Shown here: one piece after another, positions 1 through 10,370 of the stretch
Position numbering within the stretch: the stretch's first letter is position 1
How the letters are laid out: the number at the start of each line of letters is the position of its first letter
Source of the DNA: Adiantum capillus-veneris
Taxonomy: Eukaryota; Streptophyta; Polypodiopsida; Polypodiales; Pteridaceae
DNA length: 64,000 bases
NCBI GenBank assembly: GCA_014529385.2
Contig: CM043960.1
Span: 121,883,043-121,947,042 of the forward strand
Direction of reading: 5' to 3'
Position numbers and translations under genes: made by a program
The notes under the pieces: model-generated
Seen by the model: only the letters and a program-made list of their open reading frames with translations
Told to the model about the DNA's origin: nothing
The model's database searches: none

Positions 1-1228
1 AAGACCGCGTTTTTGCACGGTGACATTGAAGAGGACATATACATGAAACAACCTGAAGGTTTTGTAGTTCCTACACGTGAGGAACTTGTATGCAAACTGA
101 AAAGGGCTTTGTATGGTTTGAGACAATCATCACGGCAGTGGTATACGAAGTTTGACACTTTTATGCTATCTCAAGGCTTTAAACGAAGCCATGCAGATCA
201 TTGTTTGTATACGAAAAGGGATGAAGATGGTAGTCCCATCATACTTGTTCTCTATGTTGATGACATGGTGCTTGGCGGGAAACATAAGACTAGTCTTGAT
301 GCTCTGAAACGTAAGCTAAATTCAACATTTGCTATGAAGGATTTGGGTGATGCAGAGCATATTTTGGGCATGCGTATTAAAAGAGATAGAAAGCTGAAAT
401 TGTTGTTTTTATCTCAAGAAAGGTACATTGCAAAAGTACTTGATAGGTTTAATATGGCTGATGCTAAGCCTCTTGGAGTACCTTTACCTCCATACACTAA
501 GCTTAGCAAAGCAATTTCCCAAAGGATGAGGTAACATTGAAAGCAATGAAGGGAATCCCTTATGCATCAGCTTGTGGTTCTCTTATGTATGCTATGGTTG
601 CCACTCGTCCCGACATTGCTTATGCAGTGGGAGTTGTTAGTCGATACATGTCGAATCCTGGCAAAGCGCATTGGGAAGCTGTCAAATGCATTATGAGATA
701 TTTGAAAGGTACACAATCAAAGTGTATCTGTTATGGCAAAAGTGACTTAAAGTTGCAGGGATATTGTGATGCAGACATGGCAGGTGACATGGATACCAGG
801 AAATCTACCAGTGGATATGTATTTGCCATTGCTGGTGGTGCAGTCTCTTGGTGTTCTAGGTTACAGAAAATTGTGGCATTGAGTACTACTGAGGCTGAAT
901 ATATTTCAGCCACAGAGGCTTCAAAAGAGGCCATTTGGTTGGGCAGACTTGCAAAAGAACTTGGCATGCCTGCTCATACACTCGTGTTGGGTTGTGATAG
1001 CCAGAGTGTTGTCTATTTAGCCAAAAATGCCATGTTTCATGCGCGTACCAAACACATAGATGTGCAGTACCACTTCATACGACAGGTATTGGAGAACGGT
1101 CTAGTCAGCTTGACTAAGATCCATACATAGGATAACCCTGCAGATGTTCTCACCAAGAGTCTTGCTAAGGCTCAACATGAGCATTGCATACAGCTGGTGG
1201 GAGTAGTTTACTTAAAGGCGTAAGTGGG
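1..1228 (+). pseudogene. Ty1/copia element A: reverse transcriptase and RNase H (3' part of pol, broken)
   Basis: This is the end of a copia polyprotein that copies element RNA into DNA; the window opens inside the reverse transcriptase. Visible motifs are AFLHGDIEEDIYM, LYGLRQSSRQWY and the catalytic YVDD near 259-270, then the RNase H/connection motifs ATRPDIAYAV, STTEAEYISA and RTKHIDVQYHFIRQ. The reading frame changes near 510-525, where a one-base indel turns the frame into a stop at 532-534 while homology continues in the next frame. A TAG at 1128-1130 interrupts the final segment, after which DNPADVLTKSLAK follows in frame to a TAA near 1221. The protein is therefore not expressible as it stands. 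A polypurine tract and LTR follow directly, giving the element its orientation. Confidence 0.93.
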
Positions 1229-1232
1229 AGGT
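1223..1232 (+). other. Polypurine tract of copia A
   Basis: A purine run (AGTGGGAGG) lies immediately before TGTTGGGT, the start of the 3' LTR. This is the usual plus-strand priming site of copia elements. The stop codon of pol is only a few bases upstream, as is typical. Confidence 0.75.
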
Positions 1233-1381
1233 TGTTGGGTTAAAGGCCTAAATAACCACTTTTTGTACATTTTTATACTTTGTCCAGGTTCAATATGAAC
1301 GTGGACACATTTTTTAAAGGTCACTTATAATAAAAGTGGGAAAACCCAAAACTCACTTATTGAGTTTTCCCCAAAAACGTG

Positions 1382-1436
<55 letters not shown>

Positions 1437-1956
1437 CATTCTGCTAGCGCTTCCCTTCTGCAGCACAGTGCCTCCGCTTCAAGCCTCAAGGCCTGCACAT
1501 CTTCGCCTGCTCTCTCACTTGAACACACCGCCGCGCGCTCATCAGGTAGGCCACTCATAACTCAGAGCATCTGGACGCAGAGTCTGAGTGTGAGCGCCTG
1601 CCCGCACTCTTGTACTTTGAACTCAGATTAGTACAAAAAGAATACCGAAAGGGGCGCCAGTCTTTGGGGCCAATAACTCTAGTCATGGAACTCCGCCGGG
1701 CCAGTGTCGAATAAATTGTGAACTGTGAACTGTTTTGAAGTGGTTATTTGGTGGTGTCGCGGTAGATTCTTGAATTGGAGCGTCCAAGTCTATTGCACCT
1801 GGCCCCATATATATGAGTGTCCAAGGTGGGCGCACAACTCAAGTGGGCGGCCGGACAAGGTACAACCTAGACTATGGGTGGCCAGCCCGGAGACACGAGC
1901 CGTACAAGGAAGTTCCCTAGACTTGTGTGAAGCAGCAGAGTGGTGTAAAATTAACA
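1233..1956 (+). repeat. 3' LTR of copia A (right edge inferred)
   Basis: The LTR starts with TGTTGGGT directly after the polypurine tract. I place its end at TTAACA (1951-1956), because an old gypsy coding frame begins immediately after it at 1957. The LTR carries a TATA-like ATAATAAAAG at 1328-1337 and a (CT)n microsatellite at 1384-1433. The 5' LTR is outside the window, so the right edge and any target duplication cannot be confirmed. If correct, copia A inserted into gypsy O. Confidence 0.6.
1384..1433. repeat. (CT)n microsatellite
   Basis: About 25 uninterrupted CT units lie inside the 3' LTR of copia A, downstream of its TATA-like box and so probably in the transcribed R/U5 part. Confidence 0.95.
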
Positions 1957-2689
1957 CTTCCACCCTCTCGACCTGAGGATCATACAATTGATTTGATCCC
2001 AAGGAGTTCTCCTCCAAATCAGCCCCCTTATAGAGTCAGTTTAATGCAGCAGGAGGAGATACTCAAGGAGGTTAATGAATTTTTGGAGAAGGGTTGAATA
2101 AGGCCTAGTACTTCTTATAATGTTCACCTGTCTTGTTAGTACAAAAAAACGCTGGCACATTTTGCATGTGCATAGATTATAGATCTTTAAACAAGATCAC
2201 AATCAAGAATCGATTCTTAATCCCTCAGATTGATGAGATTCTTGACAAGTTCCAAGGAGAAAGTAGTTTTGGTCGTATAGACTTGAAGAGCGGGTATCAT
2301 GAAATCCGCATTGCTCCTCAGGATGTGCATAAGACTTCATTTAGAACAACCTTTGGGTTGTATTTATTCTTAATAATGACTTTTGGACTCACTAATGCAC
2401 CAGCAACTTTCAACTGAATGATGAATAGAATTTTCCATTCATATAGAAGATTTACAGTAATCTTCTTTAATGATGTCTCAATCTTCTCAGAGATAGAAGA
2501 AAAACATCATAAACATCTCGCAACAGTGTTTTAAGAATTACGCAAATATAAGTTATTTGTGAATGCTAAGAAAAGCGAGTTCTTTTTAAATGAAATTCAC
2601 TATTTGGGCCATCTAGTGTCTCATAATCAGGTGAGAATGGATCCTCACAAGATTCAAGAAATCTTAGAATGGCCTACACCAACTAGAGT
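1957..2689 (+). pseudogene. Ty3/gypsy element O, left part: reverse transcriptase (degenerate)
   Basis: This is a decayed gypsy reverse transcriptase. It reads from RPEDHTIDLIP through [43 protein letters not shown] and [11 protein letters not shown] to LGHLVSH and EWPTPTRV. There are stops at about 2096 and 2415 and several frame changes. The catalytic FxDD block (about 2463-2480) reads FFNDV, so an active-site Asp is lost. The frame stops abruptly at 2689, exactly where the LTR of gypsy B begins. It continues at 10126 with VHEVRSFLGLYSYYLRF, the next residues expected in the reverse transcriptase/RNase H connection. The left edge abuts the copia A LTR. Confidence 0.9.
2685..2689. other. Target-site duplication AGAGT (left) of gypsy B
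   Basis: The five bases AGAGT sit directly before the LTR start TGTTATGTCCC at 2690. They are repeated directly after the 3' LTR at 10126-10130. Removing one copy and the insert joins the reading frame of gypsy O without a gap. Confidence 0.95.
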
Positions 2690-3073
2690 TGTTATGTCCC
2701 ACTCACAGGAGAGGGGATCTAGCCCAGATGCCGTCGGGGTGGGCGTCCATTGTCCGGGCGGACGTAGTGTGAACCCGGCCAGAGTGGCCGGCCATTATTA
2801 TAAAAGGGAGGCCAAGGCCTCATTTACAGTTATCGACCTCCACTGGCAGAGTGCAAGTCGTTAGCCTGCGAGGCTAGGAGTGCGCGAGGTCACCTCGAGG
2901 AGGTGAGGCCGGGTGGTATGGGACGCTCGGTCTTACAGGTGCACGCCTACGTCCGCGGACGCTGGCCCCAGCACGGGGGAGCTGCCGGATGGTGGCTATG
3001 GTCGGGTGGTTCGTCCGACGTGTATCTGTAGGCGGTTTGTGTAGCCGGGAGATCCATCTCCCCGTTCGTTTCA
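2690..3073 (+). repeat. 5' LTR of gypsy B
   Basis: The 384 bp unit starts TGTTATGTCCC and ends CGTTCGTTTCA, and is matched along its full length by 9744-10125. It ends directly before the primer binding site. It is GC-rich compared with the surrounding sequence. Confidence 0.96.
2794..2806 (+). promoter_or_regulatory. TATA box of gypsy B LTR
   Basis: TTATTATAAAAGG lies in the middle of the LTR, where the U3/R promoter is expected. The same motif is kept in the 3' LTR at about 9848-9860. The call rests on sequence and position only. Confidence 0.6.
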
Positions 3074-3091
3074 TGGTATCAGAGCCAGCTT
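3074..3091 (+). other. Primer binding site of gypsy B (tRNA-Met initiator type)
   Basis: TGGTATCAGAGCCAGCTT follows the 5' LTR with no spacer. TGGTATCAGAGC is the standard complement of the 3' end of plant initiator tRNA-Met, used to prime minus-strand DNA synthesis. Confidence 0.92.
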
Positions 3092-3530
3092 GGCTGCACG
3101 AATGGACTGTGTGCACACCTATGGACTGGTTCAATCGGATAATATCTGTTTTATGCAAGTTTTGATGAAATAACTACTTAATTGATTATTTTCTTCTCAT
3201 GAGCATATGTACAGGTGAAATTTTATTGACTCTATGTACAGGTGAAATTTTATTGACTCCTTGTGTTTTACTGCAGTAGAATACAAGATTTACAGATTTT
3301 TGTGTGATTGATGAAAATCCATTGGTTACCTTTCAATTTGCTGGTTTCTAATTGAAATCCAGCATAGAGTCAATTCTCTCTCTACTGCTGATTTTTGCTG
3401 ATTTTTTTTCGTGTGGTTTTGGATGAAAATCACTCTATTGCTGTTTAATTTGTTCATTGGGCATAAAATTCAGCATCTTTTACCAAAGTCTCTCTGTATC
3501 CCTCTCTATGTAGTGCTACAGTGAGTAGTA

Positions 3531-3532
<2 letters not shown>

Positions 3533-3567
<35 letters not shown>
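3533..3567. repeat. (GA)n microsatellite
   Basis: An uninterrupted GA tract lies in the gypsy B leader, within a longer GA-rich stretch up to about 3690. Confidence 0.95.
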
Positions 3568-3569
<2 letters not shown>

Positions 3570-4025
3570 GACTCTCTATAAAGAGAGAGCGAGAGAGCGT
3601 TGCAGTATGCAGTGAAAGCAACAGAATTCTTGCGCTGCAGGAAGAGAGAGAGCTCTTGTGTGCAGAGAGAAAATTTGCGCACAAGGACAGAGAGGGAATC
3701 ACGCGTGGCAATAGGCTGCAATTGAAGGGCGAAGGCTCGGCGTGTGCTGGCCACGAATGCGCACACGCGCTTCGGAGCGTTCCCTTATTTCCACGCGTCG
3801 CAGCAAGCAGGCCTTACGGTTGATTTTTAAGCTGGGTCTTTTTGCGCTCTCTGTCTTGCAATGTTCTTTTTAAAAGTGACCCTCTTATTTTAATAAGGCC
3901 TGGACATTTTGAGTTTTTTAAGAGGGTGTGAAACCTGCAAAGTGTTTTGAAAAAACCACTTATAGAGAGTGACTTTTCACAGAAGGACTCAGTTTTCAGC
4001 CCTCTGCTTCTCTCCCACCGCTGCT

Positions 4026-4861
4026 CCCTCTTGAATAATAGTTCTTGAGTTCAACTCCTCGTCGGCTAGATCTTTAAGGTCTCTTGGGATAGTTTCCTAC
4101 GACGTTAAAACTCTCTTCTTCTTGGGTGTGTGTGTGTGTGTATGCTAATAAAAAGTGGAAAATGGTATAACCTTTCTATCACCCAAGTGTGGTAGATTGG
4201 TTATGCCATTTCCCTCTTGAATAATAGTTCTTGAGTTCAACTCCTCGTCGGCTAGATCTTTAAGGTCTCTTGGGATAGTTTCCTACGACGTTAAAACTCT
4301 CTTCTTCTTGGGTGTGTGTGTGTGTGTGTATGCTAAAAAAAAGTGGAAAATGGTATAACCTTTCTATCACCCAAGTGTGGTAGATTGGTTATGCCATTTC
4401 CCTCTTGAATAATAGTTCTTGAGTTCAACTCCTCGTCGGCTAGATCTTTAAGGTCTCTTGGGATAGTTTCCTACGACGTTAAAACTCTCTTCTTCTTGGG
4501 TGTGTGTGTGTGTATGCTAATAAAAAGTGGAAAATGGTATAACTTTTCTATCACCCAAGTGTGGTAGATTGGTTATGCCATTTCCCTCTTGAATAATAGT
4601 TCTTGAGTTCAACTCCTCGTCGGCTAGATCTTTAAGGTCTCTTGGGATAGTTTCCTACGACGTTAAAACTCTCTTCTTCTTGGGTGTGTGTGTGTGTGTG
4701 TATGCTAATAAAACGTGGAAAATGGTATAACTTTTCTATCACCCAAGTGTGGTAGATTGGTTATGCCATTTCCCTCTTGAATAATAGTTCTTGAGTTCAA
4801 CTCCTCGTCGGCTAGATCTTTAAGGTCTCTTGGGATAGTTTCCTACGACGTTAAAACTCTC
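4026..4861. repeat. Tandem array of five units of about 186 bp in the gypsy B leader
   Basis: Units start with CCCTCTTGAATAATAG at 4026, 4212, 4400, 4584 and 4772, so periods are 186, 188, 184 and 188 bp. The last unit is truncated at about 4861, where a TTC tract takes over. Copies are nearly identical; most length variation comes from a (GT)n stretch inside each unit. Each unit carries GGGATAGTTTCCTACGACGT, which also occurs inverted at about 14160-14192. The high similarity of copies suggests recent expansion or homogenisation compared with the 6% LTR divergence. Confidence 0.96.
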
Positions 4862-4893
4862 TTCTTCTTTTTCTTCTTCTTCTTCTTCTTCTC
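4859..4893. repeat. (TTC)n pyrimidine tract
   Basis: CTTCTTCTT-type repeats replace the (GT)n part of the unit at the end of the tandem array and directly precede the region leading to gag. Confidence 0.9.
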
Positions 4894-5039
4894 ACCCGCT
4901 CGCGCTCTCGCCATCACCTGCTCGCATTCAAACGCACACGCCGATACGTGGAGCTCCTCGGCCTTCAACTTTTCGCGATCGAAAAGTGCAGAAAAGGTCC
5001 GGTTTCGCGTGAAAATTCCAGTTTTTCTAGCACTTCGCC

Positions 5040-6998
5040 ATGGATTCCTCCAGCTCAGATGTGCAGCGTGACGACGCGCCAGGTAATATCCAAATTCCAT
5101 TCACGCATGCTCTCTACACATGGATTACAAGTACTTTCCATAGTTTCGACCAGCATGTTACTGCTCTGGAAAACGCGAACGTTCAGACGAACATTCGCTT
5201 GGCCTCTCTCGAAGGGGTCGTGCAGGGGCTCAGTTCCTGACTCTCTACTCTCGAAAAAATGGTTCAGTTGACAACTACGCGTATTTCCGAGGGCGAAACC
5301 CATCTCCAGCAATTGCGGATGCAGATTGCTGCATTTGGGCGTTCACAGGGTGGTCCGACTGTCACAATTCCGTACAAAACTACAAATTTCTCAGGGGAAG
5401 AGAAGGAGTGTACGGAACTGGCCGTAAATAACTGGCTGCACCAGTGGACCACCATACTTTGATCTCCATGGGGAGCATGATGAACGGAGGATTTAAACGA
5501 TTCCTCTCTATCTGTGCAATAAGGCGCTTACTTGGTGGCGCGACATGACAGAGAAGCCTACGACGTGGGTTGACTTTTGTGTGAAGTTCAAGAGGGTTTC
5601 GCCAAAATGGACCCTTTGAAAGCTTATGCCAAACTGCAGAGTCTTTCGATGAAAACTCTGTCTTTTGATAAATATATGACAGCTTTCAAAGAGGCGCTCA
5701 CCTTCTGCAAGGTGGATTCTACGCACACTGTGCACATGTATCTGCTGGGATTGCACGAGGACTACCGTTGGGCCTTAATTAAGGATAAAGCTCCGACTGA
5801 TGACAAGGATGCAGTGGCAAAGGCTAGGACGTTCCATTTGATAAATGGAGCGAATTATGAGAAGAAAAGAACTGCAGACCATCAATTAGGTGAGGGTGCT
5901 TCGAGGAAGCGACCCCGATTTCAGCATAAGTCCAAATCACCGCCGAGATCTTCTCAGAAGAAGAAGAAAGCCAGAATTGCTTCAGTTGCTGATGCAGTGA
6001 AGAAGGGGGCTTGCTTCGGATGTGGCCAGACGGATCACCAAATCAAAAATTGCCCCAAGAAGAAGATGAAGAAACCGCAAGGCCGTCCTTCGGTTCAAAT
6101 TCACGAGATCTCAGGTAACTCTGATGTCATTCAAGTTGAAATCCATCATTTAGCGCACACTTCATGCACTAATTGTACTTTTAGCACCGAAGTGTTTGAT
6201 AAGCACGATCTTCTCCGTTTCCCCGGGAAGATCAATGGTCACGACGTGACCGTACTCCTTGATAATGGAAGCTCACACAATTTTGTGGATGCAAAATTGG
6301 TGCAGAAACTGAGCCTGCAGACGCGGGACAGTGACCATGAGTATCGCGTGAAGATGGCTTGTGGCGTGGATACGGATGTATGGAATCGGATAGTTCCAGA
6401 CTTGTCGCTCGAGCTAGCTGATTACAAAGAGAACTTGGATTTCCACATCATGCGCTTGGACAGAGCAGATGTTATTTTAGGAATTCCATGGTTTTATGAT
6501 AAACAAGACTCATTGTATATAGACTATGTACATCACTCTCTTGTTTTTGTTAAGCAGAACATGCCTCATGTATCTGTGTCGCTTTGTAATCAGAAGTCTG
6601 TAAATAATGGTTTTGCAATACCAATTGTTACTGCTTTGGAAATGTATAATGAAATAAAGTCTTCTGATGTTGACTTTTATCAATGTGTACCATCTGCTTG
6701 GTTTGATTCATTAGTGCTTGGTACTTCTGTCACTGAATTTCGTAAAAATGTTTCATGTTCTTCTGTTGAACTTGGGGATTCCGACGAATCCAACCTTATC
6801 CGAGGAATGGTGACTGATTTCGAGGATGTTTTTCCTGATGATCTACCTCCTGGCTTACCGCCTTCGAGAGTAGATCATGGCATTGAGTTGGTGGCTGGTA
6901 GCCAACCCTTCTCAAAGCAACCCTATCGGTTTAGTAAAACCGAAGAGGACGAGATTCAGCGGCAGCTGAAAGATTATCTCGACAGGGGTTTTGTTTGA
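5040..6998 (+). pseudogene. Gypsy B gag and protease (broken)
   Basis: Gag packages element RNA and the protease cleaves the polyprotein. I start at ATG 5040 (MDSSSSDVQRDD), the first in-frame ATG before recognisable gag. A TGA at 5238-5240 interrupts it, the frame shifts near 5455-5580, and gag resumes as FAKMDPLKAYAKLQSLSMKT. A basic stretch precedes the zinc knuckle CFGCGQTDHQIKNC (about 6013-6054). The protease motif reads LLDNGSSHNF (about 6256-6285); most relatives have DSG or DTG, so DNG is a likely inactivating change. Reverse-transcriptase N-terminal sequence (LPPGLPPSRVDHGIEL) follows until TGA 6996-6998, where Arg is expected. Confidence 0.92.
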
Positions 6999-8319
6999 CC
7001 AAGTCAGTCCTCATGGGGGGCGCCAGTGCTACTTTCTCGAAAGAAGGATAACACTATGCACTTCTGCGTGGATTACAAGGGGTTGAATAAGCTCACTGTC
7101 AAGAACAAGTATCCGCTCCCGCGCATGGACGATCTGATGGATCGGCTCCATGGAGCGTTGTATTTTACGAAGATAGACCTGTGATCAGGCTATCATCAGA
7201 TACGGATCAAACTGGAAGATATTCCTAAGACAGGCTTCGATACGCGTTATGGTCACTACGAGTTTTTGGTTTTGCCTTTTGGTTTGACCAATGCTCCAGC
7301 TACATTCCAGCAGATGATGAATGATCTGCTCAGACCATTTTTAGGCAACTTCGTTGTTGTATTTCTCGATGATATCTTAATCTACAGCCGAAGTTTATCT
7401 GAGCACCTAGTGCATATACGCACTGTTCTCGAAGTACTGAGAACTGAGAAGCTTTACGCTAAGGCTTCTAAGTGTGAATTCCTTAGGAAAGAGCTTCTGT
7501 ACTTGGGTCATATCATTACTCGCGATGGAATTCGCGTTTACCCTGAAAAGTTGGATAAAGTGCGAAATTGGCCCATTCTGAAGAATGTACGCCAAGTAAA
7601 GTCCTTTTTAGGCTTTACTGGTTTCTTTCGCAAGTTTATCAAGGATTACTCTAAAGTTGCTACTCCGCTTACGCAACTTTTAAAAGGAGGGGTGAAAGGG
7701 CCAAAGAATTCGGGTCCTCATCATAAAGGTAATCCCCCTGTTGTCTGGAATGAGCGTCTCGACGAGAGCTTTCGGACACTAAAGCACTTAGTGACTACTG
7801 CACCAATATTGCACATTCTGGATCCTAGCAAACCGTTTGTGGTTGAAACTGATGCTAGCGATTATGCTGTTGGTGCGGCGTTATACCAGGATGGACGTCC
7901 TGTTGCGTTTGAAAGTAAGAAGCTTTCCGACGCTGAAATGCGTTATCCAACGTACGAAAAGGAGCTTTATGTTATAGTCCACGCCCTGAGGAAATGGCGG
8001 CACTACTTGTATGGCTCTATGTTTGTTGCATGGACAGATCATCACTCCTTGCGCTATATCTGTGATCAGGGTGATCTCAGAGGCCGGAAGGCTAGATGGG
8101 TTGAGCTTATGCAAGAGTTTGACTTTGAGATCTGTGTAGAAAAGGATCCAGCAATCGAGTTGCCGATGCGCTCAGCAGGATTCCTGAGGTTAATGCCTTG
8201 TCTATGGCTGAAATCTCGACGGATTTCTATCTCTCTCTCTCCAAGGGCTATGCCGTTCCAATGGCCATTTTGGCAAGATATGGAACGAGGTCGAAGCGGG
8301 GCATGACTCGCATACAGGC
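6999..8319 (+). pseudogene. Gypsy B reverse transcriptase and RNase H (broken)
   Basis: This segment continues pol in the same frame as gag-protease. Motifs are [23 protein letters not shown][12 protein letters not shown], [18 protein letters not shown] and the catalytic FLDDILIYS near 7360-7386. RNase H follows with PFVVETDASDYAVGAAL, YPTYEKELYVIVHALRKW and WTDHHSLRY. A TGA at 7182-7184 stands where Arg is usual (IDLRSGYH). Near 8150-8165 the frame shifts: the end of RNase H (VADALSRIPEVNALS) is found in another frame. Without both defects the domain would look complete, so the enzyme core decayed late. Confidence 0.93.
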
Positions 8320-9732
8320 TTGGGTGATCCGGAGACCCAAGTGAGTCGTGCTGGAGAGACGAGACAGCGACAATATTCCACTAGAGGTGGACTATTGTTC
8401 AGAAATGGTAAAGTCTGCGTATCGGAAATCAATGAGATTCGACAAAGGATTTTGTGCGAATGCCACGATGTTCCTAGCGCTGGGCACCCTGGCATCCTGA
8501 GAACTTTGGCTTTGGTCAAACGATATTTCTATTGGCCAAGAATGCGCTCTTACATAGAGAGCTATGTGAAAAGATGCGCTTAGTGTCAAGTCAATAAGGC
8601 AAAGCGCCTTAGGAAAGCTGGCCTGCTACATCCATTGGAAATCCCAGATGCCAAGTGGCAGAGTATTTCCATGGACTTCATCGTTGGTTTGCCAAATACT
8701 AGTCGGGGCAATGACGCTATTTGGGTTGTGGTCGATAGACTCACAAAAATGGTGAAGTTTATACCAACGAAGTCGACAGTAAAAAGCCATGAGTTGGCGG
8801 TTTTATTTGTCAATCAGCTTTATAAGCTATATGGCCTCCCAGAAGATATCGTCAGTGATCGAGATACTAAGTTCACTGGCCGATTTTGGCGAGATGTCTT
8901 TGCTCACCTTCAGACGAAGTTGAGTATGTCGTCTTTTGACCATCCTGAGTCCGACGGACAAACTGAGAGGATGAATCGGACGTTAGAGGACATGTTGAGA
9001 GCCTATGTCTCTCATAGGCAGTCTGATTGGGAAAGGTATCTTCCACAGTTAGAGTTTACCTATAATAGTAGCAAGCATTCTGCTACTGGATTTAGTCCAT
9101 TCATGCTGATGTATGGATTTGAGCCTAAATCCCCAATTGTTATTGGCTTAGAAAAAGTCAAGGAATGCCAAGTTCGTGATTTCCTGCATGACATGTAAGA
9201 AATGCTCGAATTGGCTAAGGATAGTATAAAAACGGCTTGTGATCGAGTCACTACTTCTGCTAATCAAAAGAGATCTCCAAGGACTCTAGATGTGGGACAA
9301 TGGGTCTATCTCAAGATACCCAAGGATTCCAAGACTATGCGAACGGGAAAGCATTATAAGCTTTCAGCTAGATATTGTGGTCCGTTCTTGATCACAAAGA
9401 AGATTGGCCAAGTTGCCTACAAACTGGCTCTTCCTTCGGATGTTAGTGTACATCCAATGTTTCATGTCAGCCGCCATAAAGTGAAATTGGGCGAAGCCGA
9501 CGTTGTTGTGCCTATCGAGGAAAATGTATGGAAAGATATGCAAACTGAGTATATTCCTCGCGAACCAGAAGCAGTTCTAGATCATCCTACCCGTCATTCG
9601 CGTCAAAAGGCTTATGACGAGTACTTAATTAAATGGAAGGGTCAATCTGAAAGGTTTGCTACTTGGGAACCTGTTAGAGCTTTGAAGGCTCAGTATCCCC
9701 ACTTCATTGATGAGGACATCAATGGTTCTTAA
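8320..9732 (+). pseudogene. Gypsy B integrase with chromodomain (two stops)
   Basis: Integrase joins element DNA to the host chromosome. The zinc-binding HHCC part is visible (CHDVPSAGHPG, then CA-stop-CQVNK). The catalytic core follows with SMDFIVGLPN, IVSDRDTKFTGRFW and HPESDGQTERMNR, giving a DDE set. TAG 8581-8583 stands where Gln is usual and TAA 9196-9198 splits the core from the C-terminal part. The end carries VHPMFHVSRHKVK and a chromodomain (YDEYLIKWKGQSERFATWEP, about 9616-9675), which in chromoviruses directs insertion to particular chromatin. The final stop (TAA 9730-9732) overlaps the polypurine tract. Confidence 0.95.
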
Positions 9733-9743
9733 GGGGGGAAGTA
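9731..9743 (+). other. Polypurine tract of gypsy B
   Basis: AAGGGGGGAAGTA lies directly before the 3' LTR start and overlaps the end of pol, as usual for plus-strand priming. Confidence 0.85.
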
Positions 9744-10125
9744 TGTTATGTCCCGCTCACAGGAGAGGGGATCTAGCCCTGATGCCATCGGGATGGGCGT
9801 CCAGTGTCCAGGCGGACGTAGTGTGAAGCCGGCCAGAGTGGCCAGCCATTATTATAAAAGGGAGGCAAAGGCCTCATTTACAGTTATCGACCCCCACTAG
9901 CAGAGTGCCAGTGGTTAGCCCGCGAGGCTAGGAGTGCCCGAGGTCACCTCGAGGAGGTGAGACCGGGTGGTATGGGACGCTCGGTCTTACAGGTGCACGC
10001 CTACGTCCTCGGACGTTGGCCCAGCACGGGGGAGCTGCCGGATGGTGGCTATGGGCGGGTGGTTCGTCCGACGTATATCTGTAGGCGGTCTGTGTAGCCG
10101 GGAGATCCATCTCTCGTTCGTTTCA
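9744..10125 (+). repeat. 3' LTR of gypsy B
   Basis: A 382 bp copy of 2690-3073 with the same ends. It differs from the 5' LTR at about 22 positions plus two one-base gaps. Its last 63 bp form part of a tandem duplication that continues into host gypsy O. Confidence 0.96.
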
Positions 10126-10370
10126 AGAGTACATGAAGTTCGAAGTTTTCTTGGCCTATATTCCTATTATCTGCGTTTCATTCGAGCCTTTGCCGCCATA
10201 GCGGGTCCTCTCCATATCTGTTCGTCCGACGTGTATCTGTAGGCGGTCTGTGTAGCTGGGAGATCCATCTCTCGTTCGTTTCAAGAGTACATGAAGTTCG
10301 AAGTTTTCTTGGCCTATATTCCTATTATCTGCGTTTCATTCGAGCCTTTGCCGCCATAGCGGGTCCTCTC
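10063..10370. repeat. 158 bp tandem duplication across the LTR/target junction
   Basis: The sequence 10063-10212 (end of the gypsy B LTR, the AGAGT target copy and the first part of gypsy O) is repeated at 10221-10370 with only about two substitutions. Because it spans the junction, it arose after gypsy B inserted. The second copy continues into intact gypsy O coding sequence at 10371. Confidence 0.95.

Larger units (their letters stand above)
3092..5039 (+). other. Long untranslated leader of gypsy B
   Basis: About 1.95 kb separates the primer site from the first gag codon. It holds a (GA)n tract at 3533-3567, a short direct repeat (GTACAGGTGAAATTTTATTG) at about 3210-3255, a five-copy tandem array (4026-4861) and a pyrimidine TTC tract (about 4859-4893). 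I see no coding frame related to a known retroelement protein. The length is unusual for a leader and may include packaging signals or promoter-like repeats. Confidence 0.8.
2690..10125 (+). mobile_element. Complete Ty3/gypsy chromovirus B, inactivated, nested in gypsy O
   Basis: This 7.4 kb LTR retrotransposon has a 384 bp 5' LTR (2690-3073), primer site (3074), long leader with a tandem array, gag-pol (5040-9732), polypurine tract (9731-9743) and 382 bp 3' LTR (9744-10125). The domain order is gag, zinc knuckle, protease, reverse transcriptase, RNase H, integrase and a C-terminal chromodomain, which marks a chromovirus. Both LTRs begin TGTTATG and end TTTCA, and AGAGT flanks the element. 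The LTRs differ at about two dozen positions by hand count (about 6%), so the insertion is not recent. Several stops and one clear frameshift make it non-autonomous today. Confidence 0.96.

Noticed and set aside
4026-4861. CRISPR-like array
   Set aside because: Units are contiguous 186 bp tandem repeats without unique spacers, within a plant retrotransposon leader.
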